The position numbers and the translations under genes were made by a program. Below are positions 18,949-27,109 of a DNA stretch of 42,264 nucleotides, piece by piece (the stretch's first letter is position 1; every line of letters starts with the position of its first letter). Origin of the DNA: Chloroflexota bacterium (GTDB lineage Bacteria > Chloroflexota > UBA11872 > UBA12225); assembly GCA_009693165.1 (NCBI GenBank), contig SHXX01000010.1, forward strand, positions 1 through 42,264, written 5' to 3'. A model generated the notes under the pieces. It worked only from the letters and a program-made list of their open reading frames with translations. It did not search any database and was not told the DNA's origin.

Positions 18949-20102
18949 TGCGTCTCGCCGAGGCCGTACAGCGCGGCCGCATTGCCGTAGTAGATCTTGT
19001 GTTCAAGTTCGGGAGCAAGGCGGATCGGAAAGGCTTCATCGGGTTGGTCCGCGTCCCAGTGCGGGTAGTCACTTGCAAAGAGGATGTGGTCGGCAAGACT
19101 TCCCAGCTGTTCGATGAACTCGTCGAACTGGTGAGGTTGGTGGGGTTCCTCCATCGGTTGCGTCGTCGTCCAGATGTGACGGCGAACGTACTCAGACGGC
19201 GCCATCTGGAGGTGGGGGACCTCCTCGCGCAGAAGGGACCATGACGCATCCAGGCGCCACATCAGTGATGGAAGCCACCCTGCACCGTTCTCAACCGAAA
19301 TCACTTTCAGGTCTGGGAACCGGTCGAACACGCCCTCGGCAACCAGGCTGATGATATTTGCCTGCATCGCCTGGGCCGGCCCCACGTGGTCCTCCAGGTA
19401 AAAGGATGGCCAACCGGCGCCGGTGATTGGCTGTCCGTATGACCCGAAGGCGTGCGAAATCACCTTCAAGCCGTACTCCTGGCACGCTTCGTATATTGGC
19501 CAGTACTTTCGCCGTCCCATCGGTTCTTGCGGACGGCCAGTGAACTGCACTTGGACAAATCTCGGATCGCTGGCGCGACGGCGGATTTCCGCGACGGCGA
19601 GGTCCGGGGCCTCGATCGGGACAACAATTGACGCGCGAAGGCGTGGTTCCGGGTCAAGCCATTCCGCAACTTGCCAGTCGTTGCATGCCTTTGCCAGAGC
19701 GGCCCCGAACTCGTGGTTCTGCTGGCTCGCGGCAGGCGAAAGGGGGATCAGGATTCCGTATGCCACCCGGAATGGGTCGAGATACTGGGATCGAGTGAAC
19801 GCCACTTCAGATCCAGCGCGACGCCCCGACGGGGGACGCGCATCTTCCCGGTGATCCATGAAGCGAGGGTAGAAGCCACCGGCGGGTGACCGGCCACCGA
19901 AGGTCTCAAGATGCCGTTTCCATCGGTCTGAAAGGTAGGGCACCAAGGCGAGCACGTCACCGTGGAGTTCATTGTGCAGGTCGCAGTCGATCAGTGCAGG
20001 CCGGGTGGATGCTGCCGACCGGGACGCACCGAAAGTGAGCGGAACGGTGGACGGTGATGCGTCGGACGCTGTCTGCGGGGGACTCTGACGGGTCGCAACC
20101 AT
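18945..20102 (-). CDS. Amidohydrolase (ACMSD-like), operon copy B
   Basis: A 385-residue TIM-barrel hydrolase or decarboxylase. Family segments are IDCDLHNEL (the DxH variant of the N-terminal metal motif), KVISHAFGSYG (third-strand His), KVISVENGAGWLPSLMWRLD (Glu replacing the usual His) and LFASDYPHWD (catalytic Asp). Start ATG 20102 has GGAGG seven bases upstream. About 35 leading residues are low-complexity (Ser/Thr/Pro) and may be a flexible extension. It is clearly paralogous to the gene at 20226-21326 (shared DLHN/DVHN, DWQVAEWLD/DWQIAEWLD, ASDYPH). It overlaps the aldolase start by four bases and lies 123 bases after its paralog. Confidence 0.88.
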   Translation of the reverse strand: MVATRQSPPQTASDASPSTVPLTFGASRSAASTRPALIDCDLHNELHGDVLALVPYLSDRWKRHLETFGGRSPAGGFYPRFMDHREDARPPSGRRAGSEVAFTRSQYLDPFRVAYGILIPLSPAASQQNHEFGAALAKACNDWQVAEWLDPEPRLRASIVVPIEAPDLAVAEIRRRASDPRFVQVQFTGRPQEPMGRRKYWPIYEACQEYGLKVISHAFGSYGQPITGAGWPSFYLEDHVGPAQAMQANIISLVAEGVFDRFPDLKVISVENGAGWLPSLMWRLDASWSLLREEVPHLQMAPSEYVRRHIWTTTQPMEEPHQPHQFDEFIEQLGSLADHILFASDYPHWDADQPDEAFPIRLAPELEHKIYYGNAAALYGLGETQ

Positions 20103-20225
20103 TGGATGGCCTCCTCGGCAAGGGCGACGTGAGCGACGGTACTGACGATGCTATCCGACGCGGGCAATTTCACGGATGCTGGTGGAGCAAGAAACTTCCT
20201 AGACGTCGTGTGACCACGATGCGGT

Positions 20226-21326
20226 TTACGCCAACCTCCACAATGCCCGTGCATTTGCAGACCGAATCCGGGCAGCGTGACTTTCAGTGACGACCGACAG
20301 GACGCGGGAAGGCTCACTAGCGTGGCGATGAGGGTAGTCACTGGCATACACGAGCATCTCGTCCGACCCGATTTGTTCAATGGCTTGACGCAGATGGACG
20401 TCGGACGGCGGCGCATCGACCGGCTGGATCGTGAGCCTGATGTGGTCCCGGACGTACGCCGACGGCGCGCGCTTTACCCATGGGACAAGACGACGCAAGT
20501 TCCGCCATTCCTTGTCGAACCGCCAGAGGAACGGCCCCATCCACGTCACACCAGCTTCCAACAGGACCACCCGAAGATCTGGATGGAGGTCGAAGACACC
20601 TTCGGTCACCAGGCTGACAACTTGCGTCTGGAACACCTGCGCCATCCCGACGTGTTCCTCCAGGTAGTACGACGGCCACCCGGATGGCGTGGGAGGCGTT
20701 CCTGGAGCGCCACCAAAGTGGATGGCACCCACGAGGCTATTGCGGGAGATTGCCTCCCAAAGGGGTGCATGCAACCGGCTTCCGTACGGCACTGAGGACC
20801 TCACCGGCAGTCCTACCTGCACGAAGCCCGGGTGGCATCCGACCCGGTCAATCTCACGCGCCGCTTCGGCGGGCAGCTGCGTTGGCACGACGACCGTCGC
20901 CCGCAACCGTTCGTCCTTGTCCAGCCACTCCGCAATCTGCCAATCATTGACCGCGCGCGCCAGGGCAACGGCGGCATCAGGATTGTGCAAGCTGTCGATC
21001 GCATAGGTGCAGCAAAGGACCGCAAACGACAATCCATCGGCGTCGAGGACGTCCCGTTTGATGACTGACAGGTCAGATCCCGCCGGACGCCAGTTGGGAA
21101 GTTCGGAACCGGGGCGCTCGGTCGTCGGCGCCCAACGGGGATACGAGGTCTCAGGTGCCCCCTTGAAGAGGGTGTTGGTGATGTGTTCTCGCCAATGCTC
21201 TGAGAGATATGGGAAAAGAGCCTGCGTATCGGGGACGATGTTGTGCACGTCGCCGTCAATAAGTTCTGTGGCATTTCCGGCATGCGGTCGCGTGGCTATG
21301 CGAAGTGTGTCGGCAGTCGAGGTCAT
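20226..21326 (-). CDS. Amidohydrolase (ACMSD-like), operon copy A
   Basis: A 366-residue paralog of the neighbouring gene. It shows IDGDVHNIV (DxH motif), AVNDWQIAEWLDKDERLRATVVVP, VGAIHFGGAPG (metal His), VVLLEAGVTWMGPFLWRFD and LVYASDYPHRHA (catalytic Asp). Its start ATG at 21326 overlaps the stop of the Rieske gene (ATGA, 21323-21326), so the two are translationally coupled. Members of this DxH subgroup cleave C-C or C-N bonds in ring-derived or carboxylated substrates. Two diverged copies in one operon suggest two sequential steps or a hetero-oligomer. The substrate is unknown. Confidence 0.88.
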   Translation of the reverse strand: MTSTADTLRIATRPHAGNATELIDGDVHNIVPDTQALFPYLSEHWREHITNTLFKGAPETSYPRWAPTTERPGSELPNWRPAGSDLSVIKRDVLDADGLSFAVLCCTYAIDSLHNPDAAVALARAVNDWQIAEWLDKDERLRATVVVPTQLPAEAAREIDRVGCHPGFVQVGLPVRSSVPYGSRLHAPLWEAISRNSLVGAIHFGGAPGTPPTPSGWPSYYLEEHVGMAQVFQTQVVSLVTEGVFDLHPDLRVVLLEAGVTWMGPFLWRFDKEWRNLRRLVPWVKRAPSAYVRDHIRLTIQPVDAPPSDVHLRQAIEQIGSDEMLVYASDYPHRHASEPSRVLSVVTESHAARIRSANARALWRLA

Positions 21327-21880
21327 ATCGCGCCCCCGGAGTGAATGGACCCTTCGACTGGAATGAGTGTGATATCGATATTGCCTTCACTTCGTGCCCC
21401 GGGTGTCCCGAGAACGGTGGCGCTGATCGGAGTGCGTCTCAGGTCAACGACGATGTTTCCGTGTTCGACCGTCACTGGGAATGTGTGTGCAGTTGCGTTG
21501 GTTCGAGAGAGTCGGCCCAGCGTGGAACCATCTTGGTCGGACGGGTGATCCGGTTCAACGGTGACTTCATAGGTGCGAACGCGAAGCCGTTCCGGTTCGC
21601 ACACTGAACGGCCCGTCCGGAGGTCAAACTCCCAACCGTGATACATGCACGCGATGACTGTCCTATCAGTCCGGGTCCGGTAGTCACCCGGAACGTCGCC
21701 CTCGAGCCCCGACCAGAGACGGCCTTCACATAAGCGTGCACCCTGGTGCGGACACCAATTCAGAAGGGCGAAATATTCGCCCTCCACATGGAAGACGCCG
21801 ACCGAATGTCCGTCCAGGTCGACGACTTTCCGACCACCAGGGGGTATCTCCCCAACTTGTGCAACAACATGTCGTGCCAT
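21323..21880 (-). CDS. Rieske [2Fe-2S] ferredoxin-like protein
   Basis: A stand-alone Rieske iron-sulfur protein of 185 residues that would carry electrons to an oxygenase or hydroxylase. The cluster ligands are C-P-H in NWCPHQGARL and C-M-Y-H in IACMYHGWEF; spacing is longer than minimal because of a loop (GDVPGDYRTRTD). No catalytic oxygenase domain follows. The frame extends to 22009, but the ATG at 21880 (MARHVVAQVGEI) begins the domain. Its stop overlaps the next gene's start. The C-terminal 50 residues (from HTFPVTVEHG) are an extra segment with unassigned function. No matching oxygenase is nearby, so the electron partner is missing from the window. Confidence 0.88.
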   Translation of the reverse strand: MARHVVAQVGEIPPGGRKVVDLDGHSVGVFHVEGEYFALLNWCPHQGARLCEGRLWSGLEGDVPGDYRTRTDRTVIACMYHGWEFDLRTGRSVCEPERLRVRTYEVTVEPDHPSDQDGSTLGRLSRTNATAHTFPVTVEHGNIVVDLRRTPISATVLGTPGARSEGNIDITLIPVEGSIHSGGAI

Positions 21881-22002
21881 GACGCCTACTAGTCTAGCGC
21901 GCCTTGGCCCGAGAGCGTCGGAATGGGTTGCTTTCAGGGGACAGGCCACACCATGTTGGACTATGATCTGTCCCAATTCACGGAACGACTGGATCCTCAT
22001 CA

Positions 22003-23352
22003 ATGACACGCAGCATCAACATCACGGTCATAGGCGCCGGTAGCGCGACATTTTCGCTTGGCTTGGTCAAAGACCTCTGCCTCACTGAGAACTTGAAGGG
22101 CAGCCATGTCACCTTCATGGACATCGACGCACAGCGCTTGCGTAATATCACCGGCTTGGCCGAACGTTACAGCCGGGAGCTGGGGGCCGACTTGCGTTTT
22201 ACGCAGACGACCGACCGCCAGGCGGCTCTCTCCGGGGCCGAGTTCATCATCAATACCGCTGATGTAAAGGGCCATCACCATGCCCGGCGCGTGCGGGAAC
22301 TGACCGAGTCGTTGGGGTACTACTACTACACGCCCTCTGCCCTTGGGCACTTCTACAACTTCCGCCTGATGCTTGACATCGCGCGTGACATTGAGCGCAT
22401 TTGCCCCGACGCGTGGCTCATCCAGAGCGGCAACCCGGTCTTTGATGGCACGACTCTCATGACCCGGCAAACCAATGCAAAGATCATCGGTCTGTGTCAC
22501 GGTCACTACGGCTACCTTGAAATGGCCAATGTGCTCGGTCTGGACCCGTCCCGGATTACTTGGGAGGCTCCGGGCGTCAACCACGCAATCTGGCTAACTA
22601 CGTTCATGCACGATGGTGAGGACGCATATCCGATCCTCGACAAATGGATTGAAGAACACGGACCCACGTACTGGGACACCCACGTGGCTACCCGCACGCA
22701 TGACATCCAGATGAGCCGGGGCGTGATCGACATGTACCGGATGCACGGACTGATGCCAATCGGAGACACCCCCCGGCTGGTAGGGTGGTGGTATCACACC
22801 GATCTGGCCACCAAGAAGAAGTGGTTTGGCCAGCCGTGGGGCGGTCCGGACACTGAAATCGCCCGCCCTGTCCACGTATCGGTGCTGAGCGAGCGCCTTG
22901 CCCAGATGGATGCGGCGATCAGGGACCCGGCGGTCAAGGTGACATTGGTATTCGGACAGACGCGCACTCGTGAGCAACAAGTGCCCATCATCAACGCATT
23001 GTCCAATGGCGTTGCGGGTTGCTTTCAGGTAAACATGCCCAACACCGGAGGCGTCGTCGCCGGCATCGATCACGACGTTGTCGTCGAGTCACAGGCGTGG
23101 ATTGACCGTGGTGGTGTGCATCCGATGCGACCCGCGCGTTCCTTGCCGGCATCTGTGATGCGCGACGAAGTGCTGCCGAAGGTCAGCGAGATGGAACGAG
23201 GCCTCGAGGCGTTCTTGATGGGCGACCGGCGCTTACTCCTGCTTGACATCCTTGCCGAACGCAAGACGACGAGCTACGACCAAGCCAAGATGCTGCTCGA
23301 GGCAGTCTTGGCGATGCCTGGTCACGAGGAGGTCGCCGCGCATTACCGGTGA
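22003..23352 (+). CDS. Glycoside hydrolase family 4 (alpha-glucuronidase-like)
   Basis: An NAD- and Mn-dependent GH4 glycosidase of 449 residues, which cleaves by a redox-elimination route. NAD-site motif GAGSATFS lies near residue 11, NPV in QSGNPVFDGTT at 144, the metal-site C165-H166-G-H (GLCHGH) and H194 in APGVNH. In GH4 the four residues at the metal Cys correlate with substrate, and the CHGx type is associated with alpha-glucuronidases (alternatively galacturonidases), rather than CHSV alpha-galactosidases. Start ATG 22003 is divergent from the Rieske operon (122-base gap). Together with mannonate dehydratase this suggests uronate release and use. Confidence 0.9.
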   Translation: MTRSINITVIGAGSATFSLGLVKDLCLTENLKGSHVTFMDIDAQRLRNITGLAERYSRELGADLRFTQTTDRQAALSGAEFIINTADVKGHHHARRVRELTESLGYYYYTPSALGHFYNFRLMLDIARDIERICPDAWLIQSGNPVFDGTTLMTRQTNAKIIGLCHGHYGYLEMANVLGLDPSRITWEAPGVNHAIWLTTFMHDGEDAYPILDKWIEEHGPTYWDTHVATRTHDIQMSRGVIDMYRMHGLMPIGDTPRLVGWWYHTDLATKKKWFGQPWGGPDTEIARPVHVSVLSERLAQMDAAIRDPAVKVTLVFGQTRTREQQVPIINALSNGVAGCFQVNMPNTGGVVAGIDHDVVVESQAWIDRGGVHPMRPARSLPASVMRDEVLPKVSEMERGLEAFLMGDRRLLLLDILAERKTTSYDQAKMLLEAVLAMPGHEEVAAHYR

Positions 23353-23604
23353 CCGGGCAGGCATCGCGCCATCGCATGCGCGGGGGACGGTGATATCGTC
23401 GGCGTCACCGTGGGTGAGACCGGGATCCGGGGCCGGTCGTCCATCGCCCCGCGAAATCTCTCTGCTCTAAATACGGCGAACTAGCTCAAAAACGCGGAAG
23501 TGATCCGTCAGTCATCCCGAGGACGCAACTAGGCCGCTTGACAGTCGGTGTGGCGCCCAACCCGATCAGGGAGCTACCGAGATACGCAGAGATCGAACCG
23601 CCGG

Positions 23605-24000
23605 TCAGGCTGTTTCGGGCAGCGACGTGGCCTCGTTGTTTTGATCGGCTTCGATTGCCGCCCTCGCTACCCATCGGGAAAGGGCCATGACCGAGCTTGT
23701 TTCGGCAACCGCCGCCGCGCCCTTGCGTGAGGCGACGTTCTGCAGGTCGTTCAAAGCGTCCGCTAGGCGAATTAGCGACTCACGAACCGATATGTCGTTC
23801 TTGACAAGCCAACCGACGGATCCTTCACCAGCATCCTGAAGGTCGGAGTTATCGAGCACGTCCCTGATGGCTGCATGTGCCCGGTCGGCGGCGCGAACGG
23901 CATCCCGGTATGCCACCGATGCTTCATGCATTGGACCGATGCTGGTGAACGCCTTGTAGGCAGGCAATTCGCCGGTGCTTTCAGGCGTGCCAGTGTTCAT
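23605..24000 (-). CDS. Helical hypothetical protein
   Basis: I do not recognise this 131-residue protein. It is predicted mostly alpha-helical, with Ala- and Arg-rich amphipathic stretches (YRDAVRAADRAHAAIRDVL, SVRESLIRLADALNDLQNV) and no membrane segment or signal peptide. Cys is absent. The start ATG at 24000 has AAGGA about ten bases upstream. Codon use is like its neighbours. It stands alone between the GH4 gene (convergent side) and the degraded small membrane gene, so context gives no function. Confidence 0.6.
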   Translation of the reverse strand: MNTGTPESTGELPAYKAFTSIGPMHEASVAYRDAVRAADRAHAAIRDVLDNSDLQDAGEGSVGWLVKNDISVRESLIRLADALNDLQNVASRKGAAAVAETSSVMALSRWVARAAIEADQNNEATSLPETA

Positions 24001-24362
24001 CGCGGTGCAGTCCTTTACGACTGTGAGATCGCTGCGTGTCGAAGGGGCCAGACCCGTCGGTTTTGCCCCTGATGTCGATTGTCATCTTGAGGAACCGATC
24101 GCGGGGTAGGTCCGTTCAGTGCAACGGCGGCACCCGGGTTCATGTTGCGGGGTGCTTTTGCCGTATGCGCCCGCGCCCAAGAGGCCCCATATTCCCGTCG
24201 GGCACGGTGCGCGGTTCCCGTCAGAGTGGTTTGGCCGGGTGAACCAAGTTACCGCCTTCGGTCGTGATCAGTTGGTCTTGGGGGCGACGGAGTTCCTGGA
24301 CCCAACAAGGGCCCTGCCGATGGCCCAACCTCCACATCGGGCTTCTGAGGGGCCAGGCCAAC
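24001..24362. other. Intergenic region without a supported gene
   Basis: Between the start of the helical protein and the degraded small membrane gene there are about 360 bases. Open frames here on either strand lack ribosome sites and family-like sequence. It probably holds the promoter of 23605-24000; I could not identify −35/−10 boxes. Confidence 0.4.
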
Positions 24363-24555
24363 CTAACGGATCTTTTGCACGGTGCGCTCAAATTCGTTGC
24401 GAAGTGCCGCGAGCGGGATCCCGGGTAGACCCAGAGCCACTCACTGCAGCGACGCCCGTCAGGAGGCAGATCAACAACCAAACCAGATCCTCGCGGGGTT
24501 CGGTTCGGGTCCTGATCGCCGGGATTTCGCCTTGAGGTTCGGGCGGGATTAGCCG
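24363..24555 (-). pseudogene. Possible small membrane protein, frameshifted
   Basis: Two minus-strand frames join into one credible small protein. The first, directly after the Nudix stop, reads IPPEPQGEIPAIRTR and then the hydrophobic DLVWLLICLLTGVAA. After a shift of one or two bases near 24435-24445 the second continues VALGLPGIPLAALRNEFERTVQKIR to a TAG at 24363-24365. The joined product would have one or two membrane helices and a basic helical tail. No convincing start codon is seen, and it overlaps the end of the Nudix gene. Either a decayed coupled gene or chance; the C-terminal helix looks protein-like, so moderate to low confidence. Confidence 0.35.
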
Positions 24556-25364
24556 TGACGGTTTGCGAGTGGTTCGTTGCTATGGGTCTCGTCAGGCATG
24601 AAGAACTCGTACCTCGCAGGGTCCGTGTGTCCTTCGATCCACTCGGGGGTAACACCCGGGGCGGACAGTGCGGCCCGGACGATGCGCTTGTTGAACGGGC
24701 TAACGAGTTCATGCGAAAGGTACTCGTCGACCGGCATCCAAAGGCACTCTTCAATTTCCTCGGCCTGCATCGTTAGGTCGGTGTTCAGGGGGGTGAGACG
24801 GCACACGAAATAGATATCCGACTTCCCGTACCGATAACCATGCCAATGCCTGAAGCACACCAGCGCCTCGAAACGGGCCTCCACACCCGTTTCCTCGAGA
24901 ACCTCCCGGGTGACTGCATCCACCAGATGCTCGCCGGCCTGGAGTGCCCCACCGGGAAGCTTGTAATAGCGCCGACTGGTCGCGCGGTGACGTTCGCATA
25001 CGACGAGTAACTCGCGTCGGTCGTTAAGGACCACGCCACCGACGCCGACGTAATGCGTGGCATGGGTCGGGATGAATGCGTCTGACACAAGCCGGCCCGT
25101 CATCATCACGTCGTGCTCATTGGCGTGATGGAACGCAAATCCCTTCTGGGCGGCAAGCGGTACAAGCGCGGCGCGGGCCAGCGGCACCTTAAGCCATACG
25201 AGGCGCTTGCCAGCGGCGGCCCACGCATCCATTGACGACGACAGTTCCTCAGTGAAGTGTGCATCGTCGGGCAGATGGTCGGCATCGATCAGGATGCCGC
25301 TGAAGTGGTCGGCGGTATGCGCCAACGTGTGGCTAAGATCAGTTGATCGAGGAGTCGTTCCCAT
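24549..25364 (-). CDS. Nudix hydrolase with pre-Nudix domain (NUDT6-like)
   Basis: A 271-residue Nudix pyrophosphohydrolase. The Nudix box is complete (G-ALQAG-E, then RE and VLEETGV within GGALQAGEHLVDAVTREV). Before it lies a pre-Nudix segment (LIDADHLPDDAHF, KRLVWLKVPLARAALVP, GFAFHHANEHDVMM) typical of NUDT6/FGF2-antisense-like proteins. Substrate is probably a nucleoside-diphosphate-linked compound. The frame extends to 25793, but residues upstream of ATG 25364 are a shadow of the opposite-strand gene. The ribosome site at 25364 is weak; a GTG at 25415 is an alternative. It is divergent from the secreted protein at 25580. Confidence 0.88.
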   Translation of the reverse strand: MGTTPRSTDLSHTLAHTADHFSGILIDADHLPDDAHFTEELSSSMDAWAAAGKRLVWLKVPLARAALVPLAAQKGFAFHHANEHDVMMTGRLVSDAFIPTHATHYVGVGGVVLNDRRELLVVCERHRATSRRYYKLPGGALQAGEHLVDAVTREVLEETGVEARFEALVCFRHWHGYRYGKSDIYFVCRLTPLNTDLTMQAEEIEECLWMPVDEYLSHELVSPFNKRIVRAALSAPGVTPEWIEGHTDPARYEFFMPDETHSNEPLANRHG

Positions 25365-25579
25365 CTTCGTGATGGCAGCATACCGCCGGATGGCACCCTC
25401 AACAAGCGCCTTCACCTGCCGAGCCCTGGATGGGACTTGGGGGATATCGCGTGATGCCGGGGTTCGGTTGCCAGCGCAAGGGAACAAACCGCCGCAAACG
25501 CCGTTTGAACCGTCAAACCCGGTCGAATACCCGGGTGCTTGCGCGGCGTGTGCACTTGCGGAACATGAGAGGAGCAGGG

Positions 25580-26674
25580 ATGAGATTGATGCGCGTGATC
25601 CTGTTGTTCGGGATGATTCTTGGCGTTGTCGTTGGATCCGGGGCGATTTCCGATGCCCAGTCGACACTCGGTCGCGGAGCGGTCGTAGCGTTGCGCAACA
25701 CACCGCACATCTGGGTAGCCGACGATTCCGGTGTTCTGCACTGGGCCGGTGACACCCGTGCCCTAGCCACGAGATACGTCGACTGGGGTGCACGGCGTGA
25801 CGTCGAGCTTGCCGACCTCCGTCAGTTGCGTCGAGGTGACCCCTGGCTATCGTCGGGCCTACTCAAGATGGGTGACCCCATTTACCTCGTGAAATGGGAG
25901 ACCGCGGATCCTGCGCCGACGCTGTTTCACATCCAGTCCTTGGCGGATGTGGAACTGTTCGGAATCAATGGTGACAACTACGGGTCCATGGTGTTCGAGC
26001 AGCCTGCGTGGGAAGGCCGGTTTGCGATGAGCGCCGGCGCGCTTGCCCGCGCCGCGCTTGCTTCGGCCACTATTGCCGCGACACCAACCCCGAACATCTT
26101 CCTCGACGCATGGCGCCTGAACCGATCACCACGGATCGGGCTCGATGGCGACTATCGGTTTGTCGCTCCTGGCACTTGGACTGACAGCCACGGCCTCGAG
26201 GGCTACGTACTCGTTTCCCGTGATGCAAACACTGACCCGATGTACTCGAGCAGTGTGCTTGGCCGTTGGACCTACCTGACCGGCACCATGCCCACCTACG
26301 TGATGGTGATTGCATCGAACCTCGACTACAACAAGGATGTGCGGACCGTTTCCGACCTTGCCCGCAAGTCGGTTACCTACTGGTGCAAGACCGCCGTCAC
26401 CTGCAGTGGCGCGGACTCGACCACCGCCGCATCGTTCACCGGCTATCCGTGGCAGAAAGCGGTTTCGCGCGCGCGAGTGGTCTATTCAGCGAAGGTGTGC
26501 GACAACTGCACTGATCTTGTCGAGCGGGTACACGAGTGGATTGGGTACCACTACTACACGATCCGTGGAAACTGGGGCTACGAAGTCCGCATCTTCGGTG
26601 AAAGCATCGACACCTTCCCGGCACGAGCCCAGGAAGTGATCTCCGTGATGGAGAAATCTCGGTTCGAATCGTAG
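25580..26674 (+). CDS. Secreted protein with Trp-rich N-terminal domain
   Basis: Predicted exported protein of 364 residues. MRLMRVILLFGMILGVVVGSG is a signal peptide, with cleavage likely near SDAQS. The mature N-terminal domain reads WVADDSGVLHWAGDTRALA, then GDPWLSSGLLKMGDPIYLVKWE, HIQSLADVELFGI and NYGSMVFEQPAWE. I associate this pattern with extracellular proteins of Chloroflexota; its function is not known. The C-terminal half contains four Cys (YWCKTAVTCSG and KVCDNCTDL) that could form two disulfides, fitting an extracellular location. Start ATG 25580 is chosen because AGGAG lies five bases upstream; the open frame extends to 25430 antisense to the Nudix leader. It is followed by a strong hairpin (26741). 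Confidence 0.75.
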   Translation: MRLMRVILLFGMILGVVVGSGAISDAQSTLGRGAVVALRNTPHIWVADDSGVLHWAGDTRALATRYVDWGARRDVELADLRQLRRGDPWLSSGLLKMGDPIYLVKWETADPAPTLFHIQSLADVELFGINGDNYGSMVFEQPAWEGRFAMSAGALARAALASATIAATPTPNIFLDAWRLNRSPRIGLDGDYRFVAPGTWTDSHGLEGYVLVSRDANTDPMYSSSVLGRWTYLTGTMPTYVMVIASNLDYNKDVRTVSDLARKSVTYWCKTAVTCSGADSTTAASFTGYPWQKAVSRARVVYSAKVCDNCTDLVERVHEWIGYHYYTIRGNWGYEVRIFGESIDTFPARAQEVISVMEKSRFES

Positions 26675-26740
26675 GAACGTTTCCAGCTAGACCAAGGAAC
26701 GACCCTGACGACCCGGCGACTTCCAATTCACCGGGAATGC

Positions 26741-26779
26741 CAACCGCCCGACTCCCGCACATGGGGAGTGGGGCGGTTG
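26741..26779. terminator. Strong hairpin between convergent genes
   Basis: A 16-bp stem with a single G-G mismatch (26741-26756 with 26764-26779) and a 7-base loop. It lies 66 bases after the secreted-protein stop and 32 bases beyond the stop of the small minus-strand gene, so it could terminate both. No long T-run follows. Confidence 0.7.
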
Positions 26780-26810
26780 CCTATCACTCATCGCTCGTAC
26801 GCAGGCAGGT

Positions 26811-26924
26811 TCACCGTGAACGCGTTGCGCGCCAGTTGCGATACGCCCGGATGAGCGGCTTGTCCGCATCTGCAACCCAGGCGAGGACCGCCACGAATGC
26901 GCCGAATGCGATCGGTCCGCTCAT
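26811..26924 (-). CDS. 37-residue peptide with strong ribosome site
   Basis: A short frame reads MSGPIAFGAFVAVLAWV then ADADKPLIRAYRNWRATRSR. It has one hydrophobic helix (about residues 4-18) followed by a strongly basic, Trp-containing tail. GGAGG lies five bases before ATG 26924, stronger than that of many long genes here. The shape (short membrane helix plus cationic tail) is that of small membrane proteins or type-I-toxin-like peptides; no antitoxin RNA can be recognised by eye. It ends 32 bases from the hairpin at 26741-26779. Confidence 0.5.
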   Translation of the reverse strand: MSGPIAFGAFVAVLAWVADADKPLIRAYRNWRATRSR

Positions 26925-27109
26925 TACAACCTCCATTGGTCAGGATCTTCCGGGCCACCAAGGACCTTCCGAACACCTCCATCATGCGAGGTCGACAAGA
27001 AATGGACGTCAAGTCCCCGGTTGATTGGTGATAAATCTGCCTCACACGGGTGGGTGCGGCGCGTGGGTGTCTATCGTCAAAGGCAGCCACCATGGACCGC
27101 AAACGCGCG

